Source: Sphingobacteriales bacterium (GTDB taxonomy: Bacteria; Bacteroidota; Bacteroidia; Chitinophagales; Chitinophagaceae). From it: a stretch of 64,000 nucleotides of DNA. A model generated the notes under the pieces. That model saw only the letters and a list, made by a program, of their open reading frames with translations, was not told where the DNA came from and made no database searches. Positions within the stretch are counted from its first letter, which is position 1, and each line of letters begins with the position of its first letter. The stretch covers positions 611,172 through 675,171 of the forward strand of contig RXJG01000004.1 of the NCBI GenBank assembly GCA_003963365.1, read 5' to 3'. Below are positions 53,131 to 63,302 of this stretch, in pieces. A program made the translations under genes and the position numbers.

Positions 53131-55569
53131 ATGCTGAAAAATTATCTCAAAATCGCCTGGAGAAATTTGTTGAAGAACAAAACATTTTCTCTCATCAATA
53201 TCATTGGCCTGGCTTCAGGCCTTGCCTGTTTTATACTTATTGCTTTGTATGTGGCAGATGAGCTGAGTTATGACCGGTATCACGAAAAAGCAAACCGGAT
53301 TTATCGTATCAACAGTGATATTGTTTTTGGCGGTAACAAACTTAACCTGGCGGTTACTTCTGACCCGATGGGTGAAACATTAAAAAAAGATTATCCCCAG
53401 GTAGAAGCATATACACGTTTGTATAATTCAGATGGCTACCGTATGGTTAAAAAAGGAAGCCAGTATATACGGGAAGATAATGTAGCGCATGCAGACTCTA
53501 CTTTATTTGATGTATTTACCATTCCATTAATTGCGGGGGAAGCAAGAACAGCTTTGAATGAACCAAAAACAGTGATCGTATCTGAATCAACTGCCAAAAA
53601 ATATTATGGTACAACAGATGTGGTAGGTAAATTACTGGAAACAGATGAGCATAAGAGTACTATCTATAAAATCACCGGAGTATTCAAAGATATACCGCAT
53701 AATTCTCACTTCAAACTGGACCTGGTCTTCACCATGCAAAACCTGGATTACCAGATGGGTAATTTTCTTAGCCATAATTTTCAAACATACATTGTTTTAC
53801 AGCCAGGAGTTAATTATAAAAACTTTGAAAAGAATTTTACACAGGTAATTGATAAGTACGTGTTACCACAGGCAAAACAATTCATGAATATTAATTCAAT
53901 GGATGAATTTAAAAAGGCGGGTAACCGGTTAGAGTATAATTTAATTCCCTTAACAGATATTCACCTTCACAGTGACCGCCGGGGCGAAATGGGTGTAAAT
54001 GGCAATATTCAATATGTATATATTTTTTCTGCAGTGGCCGTATTTGTTTTGTTACTGGCTTGTATCAATTTTATGAATCTTTCTACTGCCCGTTCTTCTA
54101 ACCGGGCTAAAGAAGTAGGAATAAGAAAAGTTTTGGGTACAGAAAGAAAATCATTAGTCAATCAATTTCTAACCGAATCTACACTTACTGTTTTTATTGC
54201 GACTGTTTTTGCAATAGCTATTGTATGGGTAACAATGTCATGGTTTAATGATTTATCCGGTAAGCAGCTTTTATTCTTTAGTCTGTTTCAACCACAATAC
54301 ATTTTATTTTTAGCAGCACTTCCGTTGGTGGTTGGTTTATTAGCGGGTGGTTATCCTGCATTTTTCCTTTCTTCCTTTAAGCCGATTGCCGTATTGAAAG
54401 GAAAGATAAATGCCGGCTTTAAAAGAAGTGCTTTAAGAAATGTACTGGTGGTGTTCCAGTTTGCTACTTCTATTATTTTAATTGTTGGGACTATCATTGT
54501 GTATCGCCAGTTAAATTTTATCCAGACAAAAAAACTGGGCTTTAATAAAGAACAGGTATTAATTGTAAATGGTACCGGGGGTTTATGGAATAAGTCTGAA
54601 GCATTTAAAGAAGACGTTTCCAAATTAGCCGGAGTGAGCGGAGCAACCTTTGCAGGTTATTTACCAGTTTCCAATTCAAGCAGGAATGATAATACTTATT
54701 CCACATCACCGGTGATGGATAGTAAGAATGGATTTAATATGCAAACCTGGATTGCCGATTATGATTATTTTAAAGTGATGGGGATGGAGATGGTGAAGGG
54801 CAGAGCTTTTTCAAAAGATTTTGGAACGGATACTTCAGCATTAATTATTAATGAATCGCTGGCTAAAATACTTGGCTTTAAAGACCCTGTTGGTCAAAAA
54901 TTATATACTTATTTCCAGGATCAATCCGGAAACAAGCTGGTTACTTACAACATTATAGGAGTCGTAAAAGATTTTCATTTCGAATCACTCAGGCAGGGTA
55001 TCGGCCCGTTATGTTTTCGCTTAGGTAAACCTGATTGGGTAACTGCTTTTAAAGTAAATACTTCTAATATCAATGACCTTGTAAAAAATGTAGAAGCCAA
55101 ATGGAAAACCTATGCACCTTCTATGCCATTCAGCTACCAGTTTTTAGATGATGCATTTGATAATATGTACCGGGTGGAACAACGCACCGGTAAATTAGGA
55201 TTAACACTCGCCATTATTGCTATAGTCATTGCTTGTTTGGGTTTGTTTGGATTAGCAACATACATGGCCGAACAACGTATTAAAGAAATTGGTGTTAGAA
55301 AAGTACTGGGTGCTTCCGTTACCAATTTAGTTTCGATGTTATCAAAAGATTTTTTGAGGCTTGTAATAATCTCAACAGTATTGGCAGTTCCACTTTCGTG
55401 GTGGGCTATGAATAAATGGTTACAGGATTTTGCGTACAGAATAAATATTGGCTGGTGGGTATTTGCGGCAGCCGGTGTACTGGCATTATTGATTGCAGTA
55501 TTAACCGTAAGCTCTCAGGCAATAAAAGCGGCGTTAACTAACCCCGTTAAAAGTTTAAGAACGGAATAG
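53131..55569 (+). CDS. FtsX/MacB-type permease 2 of five
   Basis: 812 residues, starting 10 bp after the first permease stop, so cotranscribed. Same eight-helix, two-unit design: WRNLLKNKTFSLINIIGLASG, DELSYDRYHEKANRIYR, NFMNLSTARSSNRAKEVGIRKVLG, then EQRIKEIGVRKVLGASV and the C-terminal NPVKSLRTE. Closest in the window to permease 5 at the N-terminus (DELSYDRY versus NELSYDRY). Periplasmic domain is diverged, suggesting a different ligand or partner from copy 1. Confidence 0.9.
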   Translation: MLKNYLKIAWRNLLKNKTFSLINIIGLASGLACFILIALYVADELSYDRYHEKANRIYRINSDIVFGGNKLNLAVTSDPMGETLKKDYPQVEAYTRLYNSDGYRMVKKGSQYIREDNVAHADSTLFDVFTIPLIAGEARTALNEPKTVIVSESTAKKYYGTTDVVGKLLETDEHKSTIYKITGVFKDIPHNSHFKLDLVFTMQNLDYQMGNFLSHNFQTYIVLQPGVNYKNFEKNFTQVIDKYVLPQAKQFMNINSMDEFKKAGNRLEYNLIPLTDIHLHSDRRGEMGVNGNIQYVYIFSAVAVFVLLLACINFMNLSTARSSNRAKEVGIRKVLGTERKSLVNQFLTESTLTVFIATVFAIAIVWVTMSWFNDLSGKQLLFFSLFQPQYILFLAALPLVVGLLAGGYPAFFLSSFKPIAVLKGKINAGFKRSALRNVLVVFQFATSIILIVGTIIVYRQLNFIQTKKLGFNKEQVLIVNGTGGLWNKSEAFKEDVSKLAGVSGATFAGYLPVSNSSRNDNTYSTSPVMDSKNGFNMQTWIADYDYFKVMGMEMVKGRAFSKDFGTDTSALIINESLAKILGFKDPVGQKLYTYFQDQSGNKLVTYNIIGVVKDFHFESLRQGIGPLCFRLGKPDWVTAFKVNTSNINDLVKNVEAKWKTYAPSMPFSYQFLDDAFDNMYRVEQRTGKLGLTLAIIAIVIACLGLFGLATYMAEQRIKEIGVRKVLGASVTNLVSMLSKDFLRLVIISTVLAVPLSWWAMNKWLQDFAYRINIGWWVFAAAGVLALLIAVLTVSSQAIKAALTNPVKSLRTE

Positions 55570-55636
55570 ACAATGTATAAAAATATTGTTCCAACCTTAC
55601 AAACGAACAATACTATAAACTAAAATATTTTAAGTC

Positions 55637-58066
55637 ATGTTTTTGCATTATCTGAAAGTGGCATTCCGCAACATCCGCAAGCAAAAAATGTATGCGGCTA
55701 TCAATGTTGGGGGCTTTGCTATTGGTATAGCAGCCTGTTTGCTGATTGCCTTATTTATTCAGCATGAAACCAGTTATGACAGTGCTAATCCTAATCGTCA
55801 TCATATTTTTCGTTTGGTAGGCGAAGCGAAACAAAACGGGCAGGTGCATTCTGGCATCGCCTTTCCAGCGCCGATGAGTAAGGCAATATTGAATGATTTT
55901 CCTGAAGTGGAAAAAGCCGGACGTATTATGAGCAATTCACTCTTTGGTGCCGCTAATAACCAGGTACGCAGACCCGACCAGCAAAATAATACTTATGAAC
56001 AAGGCTTTGCATTTGCTGATACCTCCACACTGGAGATTTTGGATATAAAGATGATTTATGGCAGCAGAACCGAAGCATTGAAACAACCATTTTCAGTAAT
56101 ACTCAACAAGAGTATGGCTGATAAATATTTTCCAAATCAAAATCCGGTTGGTCAGCGATTGATATTTAATGATAACCCAAGGCTGCCGATTATTGTGGGA
56201 GGTGTGATGGAAGATTTTCCAACTAATTCCCACCTGCAATACCGTGGGTTTATTTCACTCGCCGGTGTAAGTTTTTGGGATAATGAACAAAGCCAGTGGA
56301 CAGCCAGTAACTATGATATTTACCTGCAACTAAAACCAAATACTAATATTGCTTCTTTTGAAAAAAAGATGACGGATGATGTGGTAGATAAATACATGGT
56401 TCCTGCAATGGTGGCGGGGGGACAAAAAAATGCTAAAGAAAGTTTTAAAGATACAAGAATTTACCTCCAGCCTCTTTCAGATATTCATTTATATTCTTAT
56501 AATATTGAGCAGGATGATACCAGGCATGGTGATATACGGTTTGTCTATCTCTTTGCTGCGATTGCTGCTTTTATTTTACTGCTGGCCTGTATCAATTTTT
56601 TAAATCTCTCTACAGCCCGTTCAGCTAACCGTGCCAAAGAAGTTGGCGTAAGAAAAGTAATGGGTGGTAGCCGTAACAATCTCATCAACCAGTTTCTTTC
56701 CGAATCATTATTGTACAGTTTTCTTTCTTTTTTAACAGGAACTGCGATAGCTGTATTAGCATTACCCTTGTTTAACAAAGTTTCGGGATTATACCTGAGT
56801 ATGCCATGGAAAGAATGGTGGCTGATCCCCGCACTGATTGGTGGAGCTTTAGTTATTGGCCTGCTTGCAGGAATATACCCTGCTTTCTATTTATCTTATT
56901 TCAAACCCATCAATACACTAAAAGGTAATTTAAGTTTAGGAAGTAAGAATGGAAGATTGAGAAGCTCATTGGTGGTTTTTCAATTTAGTATTTCGGTGGT
57001 GCTGCTTATTGGAACAGCGGTTATTTATAAACAGATGCAGTATATCCTTAATTCAAAAATTGGTTTTGATAAAGACCAGGTACTGATGATTGAAGGAGCA
57101 GATGCATTAAAAGAGCAAACCACTTCTTTTAAAAATGAGGTATTGAATTTACCGGTGGTGAAAAATGTAAGTGTAAGTGATTTTTTGCCGGTTAACGATA
57201 CCAAGCGCAACGGCAATACTTTTTGGGAAGAAGGAAAACAACAAGATGATGGATTTGCATTGCAGCATTGGGTAGTAGATGAAAATTATATTCCCACACT
57301 GGGAATGAAACTCATTGCAGGAAGAAATTTCTCCAAAGATTTTCATACTGACTCTTCCACTGCTGTTGTAAATAAAGCATTGGCAGATAAACTGGGAATC
57401 AAAGACCCTATAGGTAAAATTATCACCAATGGCGGGGAGCATTTACGAATTATTGGTGTGGTGGATAATTTTTATTTTGAAAGTATGAAGCAGCAGGTAA
57501 CTCCGCTGTGCATGGTACTGGGTAATAGTAACAGTATTGTTTCCATTAAAATAAAAGGGGCTGATATGAAAACAGCGTTGGCAACTATCGAAGCAAAATG
57601 GAAAGCGTTTTTGCCCAATCAGCCAATGCGGTATACTTTTTTAGATGAACGATATGCAGCAATGTATATTGATGTGCAGCGGATGCAATACATCTTCACC
57701 GGATTTTCTATACTGGCGGTAGTGGTGGCCTGCCTTGGATTATTTGCATTAGCTGCATTCATGGCTGAACAACGCACTAAAGAAATCGGCATACGCAAAG
57801 TACTTGGTGCATCGGTTGCGGGTGTGTTTACATTACTAACAAAAAACTTTTTGAAGCTGGTTGGTTTGTCACTTATAATTTCCATACCCGTTGGCTGGTG
57901 GCTGATGAATCAATGGCTGCAGGATTTTTCTTACCGTATTTCGCTCAATTGGAAAATATTTGCCTTTGCTTCCTTATTAATGATGACGATTGCGCTGTTT
58001 ACCATTTGCTTCCAGGCAATAAAAGCAGCTATAGCCAACCCCGTGAAGAGCCTCCGTACAGAATAA
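55637..58066 (+). CDS. FtsX/MacB-type permease 3 of five
   Basis: 809 residues. N-terminus FRNIRKQKMYAAINVGGFAIGIAACLLIALFIQHETSYDSAN, then the usual domains: NFLNLSTARSANRAKEVGVRKVMG near 325-350, and AEQRTKEIGIRKVLGASVAGVF near 710. Ends in NPVKSLRTE. The YDSAN following ETSY replaces the YDxYH of its neighbours. 67 bp separates it from permease 2. A strong inverted repeat and sigma54-like promoter begin about 25 bp after its stop. Confidence 0.9.
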   Translation: MFLHYLKVAFRNIRKQKMYAAINVGGFAIGIAACLLIALFIQHETSYDSANPNRHHIFRLVGEAKQNGQVHSGIAFPAPMSKAILNDFPEVEKAGRIMSNSLFGAANNQVRRPDQQNNTYEQGFAFADTSTLEILDIKMIYGSRTEALKQPFSVILNKSMADKYFPNQNPVGQRLIFNDNPRLPIIVGGVMEDFPTNSHLQYRGFISLAGVSFWDNEQSQWTASNYDIYLQLKPNTNIASFEKKMTDDVVDKYMVPAMVAGGQKNAKESFKDTRIYLQPLSDIHLYSYNIEQDDTRHGDIRFVYLFAAIAAFILLLACINFLNLSTARSANRAKEVGVRKVMGGSRNNLINQFLSESLLYSFLSFLTGTAIAVLALPLFNKVSGLYLSMPWKEWWLIPALIGGALVIGLLAGIYPAFYLSYFKPINTLKGNLSLGSKNGRLRSSLVVFQFSISVVLLIGTAVIYKQMQYILNSKIGFDKDQVLMIEGADALKEQTTSFKNEVLNLPVVKNVSVSDFLPVNDTKRNGNTFWEEGKQQDDGFALQHWVVDENYIPTLGMKLIAGRNFSKDFHTDSSTAVVNKALADKLGIKDPIGKIITNGGEHLRIIGVVDNFYFESMKQQVTPLCMVLGNSNSIVSIKIKGADMKTALATIEAKWKAFLPNQPMRYTFLDERYAAMYIDVQRMQYIFTGFSILAVVVACLGLFALAAFMAEQRTKEIGIRKVLGASVAGVFTLLTKNFLKLVGLSLIISIPVGWWLMNQWLQDFSYRISLNWKIFAFASLLMMTIALFTICFQAIKAAIANPVKSLRTE

Positions 58067-58089
58067 TGGTTAAATGGATAACTTGCTTT

Positions 58090-58126
58090 TGTCCGTTTTC
58101 AAACAGAAACTGTTCGAAAACGGACA
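58090..58126 (+). promoter_or_regulatory. Paired activator sites upstream of permease 4
   Basis: TGTCCGTTTTCAAACA (58090-58105) and TGTTCGAAAACGGACA (58111-58126) each fit TGTNCG-N4-CGNACA with at most one mismatch, centres 21 bp apart. Together they also form one inverted repeat with 17-bp arms (16 of 17 paired) and a 3-base loop. NtrC-type activators bind such pairs. Site 2 ends 51 bp before the -24 element. Confidence 0.7.
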
Positions 58127-58176
58127 CTTTTTATTTCCTGTTTACTGAAACCCATGCCCACACTGTGTTTCAGTGT

Positions 58177-58192
58177 TGGCATGGTGGTTGAG
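58177..58192 (+). promoter_or_regulatory. Sigma54-like promoter of permease 4
   Basis: TGGCAT-N5-TTGAG, near the -24/-12 consensus TGGCAC-N5-TTGCA with correct spacing. A separate hairpin (CATGCC at 58153, GGCATG at 58178) overlaps the -24 half. Predicted start about 58203, 14 bp before ATG 58217. Confidence 0.6.
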
Positions 58193-58216
58193 ATTTTTAA
58201 TAAAACGGGGATTTTT

Positions 58217-60628
58217 ATGCTACAGACTTTTTTAAAAACGGCTTTGCGAAACCTGCTAAAAAACAAAAAGCATGCATTGTTAAATGTATTGGGTTTATCG
58301 GTGGCGCTGGCGGCATGCATCATCGTATTCCTGGTTATACGCTATGAAACCAGTTATGATAAGCATTTAAAGAATTATAAAAATATTTACGAGGTTGTTA
58401 CAAAAGATATTGATGAATCCGGTGAAAATTATACGGTGGGTATTCCATTCCCCGCTATAAAATTTCTGCGGCAGGATTTTCCCCAATACCAGTTTGCACA
58501 AATAATGGTGAATTATGGAGGACAGGTAACCGCCAGGGCGGAAGGGCAACCTGTAGGAAAAAAATTTTACGAAAGAACCGGAACCTTTTATGCTGAGCCT
58601 GCTGCAGCCAAAATGTTTGAATTAAAATTTTTAAGCGGCGATGAAAAAGTGCTGGATGATGTAAACAGTGTGGCATTGAGTCAATCAACTGCTGAAAAAT
58701 ATTTTGGTAACTGGAAAGATGCTGTTGGCAAAAGAATCAATACAGATAATGCCCAATATGATTTGCAGGTGGCTGCCATATTTGAAGATGTACCGGAGAA
58801 CAGCGATTTTCCATTTAAGATAATTAGTTCATATAAAGGATTTGAGACACACAACGAAGCCGGCTGGCCGCTGGATGACTGGGGTGCCAATTCCAGCAAT
58901 CATCAAATTTACATGGTGATACCCCCGGGTGCTAATACAGCAACTTTTGAACAATATCTTACCCAATTTGAAAAAAAATATAATAAGAATAATATTGATG
59001 CCAAACGCACACATTTTCTTCAGCCCTTAAGCAATATTCATTTTGATGACCGCTTAAGTAATAACGGACAACACATCACCACCAAACGTTCATTATACAC
59101 CCTTGCTTTTGTAGGTTTATTAGTGATATTAATGGCATGTATCAATTTTATAAACCTTTCTACCGCACTGGCTGTAACCAGGAGTAAAGAAGTGGGTATC
59201 AGGAAAGTGATGGGAAGCAGCCGTACACAACTGCGGGTGCAGGTATTTTTTGAAACTGCTTTAGTAGTAGGCAGTGCGGCCTGTATAGCTTTAATAATTT
59301 CATATATCGCCCTGCCCTATGTAAAAAATGTTTTTGCAGCACAGGGAAAATTAAACCTGTTTACAATTGACAGCCTGTTGTTTTTACTGGTAATAACCCT
59401 TGTTACCATTTTTCTTTCGGGTGTATACCCGGCATTTATCATGGGTAAGTTTAAACCGGTGGAAGCAATCAAAAATAAAATCAACACCAGCCGGGTGGGA
59501 AGCATTTCATTACGCCGGGCACTGGTGGTGCTGCAGTTTGCCTTTTCACAAATATTCATTATCGCCACTGTTATTGCAGTAAGCCAGATGAATTTTATAC
59601 GCAATGCCGATTTAGGATTTACTAAAGAAGCAATCCTCACCATACAAATGAATGCGGATAGTGTTACCCGTTCCCGCCTCAATGCATTTAAAGATGAACT
59701 GCTAAAACGGAATGATGTGAAGCAGGTGAGCTTTTCATTTGATGCTCCCAGCAGCCAAAACTCCTGGGCATCCAATTTTGCCTTTGATAAAATGGAAGAC
59801 AAAAAGTTTAGTGTTAACCTTAAAATGGCAGATGAGAATTATATCAAAACCTACGATTTAAAACTGGCAGCAGGAAGGTTTTATAATATGAGCGACACTG
59901 CCCGGGAATATGTAGTAAATGAAACACTGGTAAAAAAATGCGGGTTTAATAATCCGAAGGATGCATTGGGAAAAATGTTGCGCCTGGGCGGAAGAAGACC
60001 TATGGAAGTGGTAGGAGTAGTAAAAGATTTTAAACAACAATCCCTAAGAGAGGCCGTATTGCCTATTGCTATTTATCCTTCTAAAAGATGGTATCAAACA
60101 GCCGGTATTAAACTTTCAACCAATAACCTGGTAAAAAGTAATACAGAAATACAGCAGCTGTGGGATAAAACATTTCCCGAGTATGTTTATCAAAGCAGTT
60201 TCCTTGACGATAATATCAACGAATATTACCAGCAGGAGCAACGGCTTAGTTTGATGTACAAAATATATGCGGCACTGGCTATATTTATCAGTTGCCTTGG
60301 ATTGTACGGACTTATTTCATTTATGGTAGTGCAAAAAACAAAAGAAGTGGGTATAAGAAAAGTGCTGGGAGCCAGTGTGCAGAGTATAATGTATTTGTTC
60401 AGCAAAGAATTTACTGTACTTATTGCTATTGCGTTTGTATTGGCCGCACCCGCTGCCTGGTATTTAATGCATAGCTGGTTAAAAGATTTTGCTTATCGCA
60501 TTGAAATAGGGGCAGGCGTATTTGCCATTGCCATCGCTGTATCAGTAATTATTGCATGGATAACGGTAGGATATAAATCTTTGCGGGCTGCGCTGGCTAA
60601 CCCTGTAAAGAGTTTAAGAACAGAGTAA
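58217..60628 (+). CDS. FtsX/MacB-type permease 4 of five
   Basis: 803 residues from ATG 58217. An earlier in-frame ATG (58154) lies before the predicted promoter and would add a non-conserved 21 residues, so it is rejected. LRNLLKNKKHALLNVLGLSVALAACIIVFLVIRYETSYDKHLKN starts the protein; later NFINLSTALAVTRSKEVGIRKVMG and VQKTKEVGIRKVLGASVQSI, ending NPVKSLRTE. Most diverged of the five in its periplasmic parts. Own promoter means it may be induced apart from copies 1-3. Confidence 0.9.
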   Translation: MLQTFLKTALRNLLKNKKHALLNVLGLSVALAACIIVFLVIRYETSYDKHLKNYKNIYEVVTKDIDESGENYTVGIPFPAIKFLRQDFPQYQFAQIMVNYGGQVTARAEGQPVGKKFYERTGTFYAEPAAAKMFELKFLSGDEKVLDDVNSVALSQSTAEKYFGNWKDAVGKRINTDNAQYDLQVAAIFEDVPENSDFPFKIISSYKGFETHNEAGWPLDDWGANSSNHQIYMVIPPGANTATFEQYLTQFEKKYNKNNIDAKRTHFLQPLSNIHFDDRLSNNGQHITTKRSLYTLAFVGLLVILMACINFINLSTALAVTRSKEVGIRKVMGSSRTQLRVQVFFETALVVGSAACIALIISYIALPYVKNVFAAQGKLNLFTIDSLLFLLVITLVTIFLSGVYPAFIMGKFKPVEAIKNKINTSRVGSISLRRALVVLQFAFSQIFIIATVIAVSQMNFIRNADLGFTKEAILTIQMNADSVTRSRLNAFKDELLKRNDVKQVSFSFDAPSSQNSWASNFAFDKMEDKKFSVNLKMADENYIKTYDLKLAAGRFYNMSDTAREYVVNETLVKKCGFNNPKDALGKMLRLGGRRPMEVVGVVKDFKQQSLREAVLPIAIYPSKRWYQTAGIKLSTNNLVKSNTEIQQLWDKTFPEYVYQSSFLDDNINEYYQQEQRLSLMYKIYAALAIFISCLGLYGLISFMVVQKTKEVGIRKVLGASVQSIMYLFSKEFTVLIAIAFVLAAPAAWYLMHSWLKDFAYRIEIGAGVFAIAIAVSVIIAWITVGYKSLRAALANPVKSLRTE

Positions 60629-60711
60629 AAGTGAAAATATGCAATTAAGCCAGTGTGCAAATGAAAAAAGTGATTGGGTTTAAATCATGAATCAGACATA
60701 AATAAATTGGT

Positions 60712-63141
60712 ATGATAAAGAATTATTTCAAAATTGCCTGGCGCAATTTAATTAAGCACAAAGGTATTTCTGGTATCAACCTGTTTGGATTAACAGTGGG
60801 GTTAACCAGTTGCCTGCTGATAACAGTTTATATTTTAAATGAACTGAGTTATGACCGGTATAATAAAAATGCAGATAATATTTATCGTGTCACCCGTAGT
60901 TTTAATAATAAAGACGGAGTGGTTTCCTTAAACCTTAGTACAGTAGCTCCTCCATTTGGTTATTACCTGCCAACAGATTTCCCTGAAATACAAAAGATGA
61001 CAAGATTGCTTGATGCTGTTATTTCTCCGTTACGGTACAAAGAAAAATTGTTTAATGAAAAGGGTGTTTTTTTTGCCGATGAAAATCTCTTTGATGTATT
61101 TTCTGTTAAAGTGCTGAAAGGTAATCCTGCTACTGCCTTAAAAGACCCATTCAGCATTATGCTGACGGAGGAATCAGCTAAAAAATATTTTGGTGAGGAG
61201 GACCCGATGGATAAAACCATCCGCTACAATAATAAATTTGAACTAAAAGTTACGGGTATTTACAAAGCCTTTCCGTCTAATGCACATATGCATCCTAATA
61301 TGCTGTGCTCATTTAATACGCTAAGAGATACAGCTGTGTATGGTGAAGAAAATCTGCGTACCAACTGGGGTAATAATTCTTTCTTTACCTATATCGTATT
61401 ACCCAAAGGATATGATATAAAAAATATGGGGACAAGATTTCCGGCTTTTATCGATAAACACATGACGGGACAGGAATATGTGGGCAATCAACCATCAAAG
61501 ATGACCAAACTTGGGTTACAGAAATTAACGGATATACATCTTTATTCACATACCGATTATGAAGCGGAACCCAACAGTGATATCAGCAGGGTTTACATCT
61601 TTGCCTCCATCGCTTTATTTATTTTGCTGATTGCCTGTATTAACTATATGAATCTTTCCACTGCCCGTTCCGTATTAAGAGCAAGAGAAATAGGCATAAG
61701 AAAAGTAATTGGTGCTGAGAAAAAGGAATTAATATTCCAGTTCATAGGTGAATCTGTTTTGATAACTGTTGTTGCCATACTATTGGCTTTTGGATTATTA
61801 GCACTCACTTTACCATGGCTCAACAAATTAACAGGACAAAATCTTTCAACAGGTATTTTGCTCAAATGGCAGGTGGTCGTTTCATTGGTATTATCTCCAT
61901 TTATTATTGGGGCCATAGCCGGTATTTATCCTGCTATGTTTATGTCATCTTTTAAACCGGTTAAAACACTAAAGGGATTTTTTAAAGCCGGGGGTGCAGG
62001 ATTATCATTACGTAAAGCATTAGTAGTAACACAGTTTTCTATTTCCATTATTCTCATCATTACCACGATGGTAGTGTACCAGCAATTGCACTACATGCAA
62101 AAGAAATCACTGGGATTTGAAAAAGACCATATGGTGATTATTCCTTATAACCGTGCTTTGAATGATAAATATGAATCATTCCGCACGGAGATGCTGGCCA
62201 ATTCATCGATTAAAGATGCCACCAGAACATCCCGTATCCCAACCGGGAGGTTATTAGATGCGTCAAATGCAGCCACTTTTTCAGGCGACTCGGCAGTGCC
62301 CGTAAATACGGATATAAAATTGGTATCAGTTGATTATGATTTTATTCCCACATACAAAATAAAATTGCTGGCGGGAAGAAATTATTCAAGAGAATACGGA
62401 ACAGACACGGCGTCTTTTGTATTGAATGAATCAGCTATAAAAGCCATTGGGTGGAAAAATCCTGAAAACGCTATTGGCAAAGAATTTAAATATGATGATA
62501 TACGTGGACATGTAATTGGTGTGGTGGATGATTTTCATTTTGAGAGTATGCACCAGAAAATTGTGCCAATGGTTTTTGTGATGTTCCCTTCAAGGGTTTC
62601 TTTTTTTAATAATCTTTCGGTTAAAATTGCAGGCAATGATGTTTCATCAGCGCTGGCAACGATAGAATCTGCCTGGAAAAAATTTGTTCCTGATACACCT
62701 TTTGAATACACGTTCCTTGATGATAACTTTGATAAACTGTATGAATCAGAACAAAAACAGGGAACATTATTTACCACGTTTGCCTGTATTGCAATTTTAA
62801 TTGCCTGTCTTGGTTTATTGGGATTATCAGCTTTCACTATATCACAACGGATAAAAGAGATCGGTGTAAGAAAAGTTTTGGGTGCAAATACTGGTGGTAT
62901 TGTAGCATTATTGTCCAAAGACTTTTTAAAACTGGTTGCCATAGCTGCCTTGATTTCGTTCCCGGTTGCGTGGTATGCAATGAATAACTGGTTAAAAGAT
63001 TTTGCATATCGTATCAACATTCAGTGGTGGATATTTATTGCAGCTGCAGTAGTAGCTTTACTGGTGGCATTAATCACCGTGAGTTCACAGGCAATAAAAG
63101 CAGCGCTGGCTAACCCTGTAAAATCATTAAGAACCGAATAA
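60712..63141 (+). CDS. FtsX/MacB-type permease 5 of five
   Basis: 809 residues. WRNLIKHKGISGINLFGLTVGLTSCLLITVYILNELSYDRYNK, NYMNLSTARSVLRAREIGIRKVIGA, SQRIKEIGVRKVLGANTGGIV and the end NPVKSLRTE give the same two-unit layout. 83 bp after permease 4 with no promoter-like element between, so probably cotranscribed with it. Followed by a second TGTNCG site pair and sigma54-like promoter before the second ATPase gene. Confidence 0.9.
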   Translation: MIKNYFKIAWRNLIKHKGISGINLFGLTVGLTSCLLITVYILNELSYDRYNKNADNIYRVTRSFNNKDGVVSLNLSTVAPPFGYYLPTDFPEIQKMTRLLDAVISPLRYKEKLFNEKGVFFADENLFDVFSVKVLKGNPATALKDPFSIMLTEESAKKYFGEEDPMDKTIRYNNKFELKVTGIYKAFPSNAHMHPNMLCSFNTLRDTAVYGEENLRTNWGNNSFFTYIVLPKGYDIKNMGTRFPAFIDKHMTGQEYVGNQPSKMTKLGLQKLTDIHLYSHTDYEAEPNSDISRVYIFASIALFILLIACINYMNLSTARSVLRAREIGIRKVIGAEKKELIFQFIGESVLITVVAILLAFGLLALTLPWLNKLTGQNLSTGILLKWQVVVSLVLSPFIIGAIAGIYPAMFMSSFKPVKTLKGFFKAGGAGLSLRKALVVTQFSISIILIITTMVVYQQLHYMQKKSLGFEKDHMVIIPYNRALNDKYESFRTEMLANSSIKDATRTSRIPTGRLLDASNAATFSGDSAVPVNTDIKLVSVDYDFIPTYKIKLLAGRNYSREYGTDTASFVLNESAIKAIGWKNPENAIGKEFKYDDIRGHVIGVVDDFHFESMHQKIVPMVFVMFPSRVSFFNNLSVKIAGNDVSSALATIESAWKKFVPDTPFEYTFLDDNFDKLYESEQKQGTLFTTFACIAILIACLGLLGLSAFTISQRIKEIGVRKVLGANTGGIVALLSKDFLKLVAIAALISFPVAWYAMNNWLKDFAYRINIQWWIFIAAAVVALLVALITVSSQAIKAALANPVKSLRTE

Positions 63142-63167
63142 TCTCTCTAAAACTGGTTTTATAACGG

Positions 63168-63204
63168 TGTACGGAACTGGACAAAAACTGTCCGTTTTCG
63201 TACA
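63168..63204 (+). promoter_or_regulatory. Paired activator sites upstream of the second ATPase
   Basis: TGTACGGAACTGGACA (63168-63183) and TGTCCGTTTTCGTACA (63189-63204), same form and same 21-bp spacing as at 58090-58126. They form an inverted repeat with 18-bp arms (15 of 18). Site 2 ends 51 bp before the -24 element. Confidence 0.7.
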
Positions 63205-63254
63205 CCTCTTGTTTTACTTTCTTTAAAACCCTTGCTGGGTAAGGGTTTACAGTC

Positions 63255-63270
63255 TGGCACAGGGATTGAA
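63255..63270 (+). promoter_or_regulatory. Sigma54-like promoter of the second ATPase
   Basis: TGGCAC-N5-TTGAA; perfect -24 half, -12 half one or two bases from TTGCA. Start expected near 63281, about 22 bp before ATG 63303. Confidence 0.65.
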
Positions 63271-63302
63271 ATTCACCGTTAAATTGCATTAAAAACATTG
63301 GA

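Noticed and set aside
58153..58183. Hairpin CATGCC/GGCATG taken as a terminator of permease 3
   Set aside because: No T-run follows and it overlaps the sigma54-like -24 element, so promoter architecture explains it better.
59317..59802. 161-codon minus-strand frame within permease 4
   Set aside because: Antisense shadow of a conserved permease; no recognisable protein.
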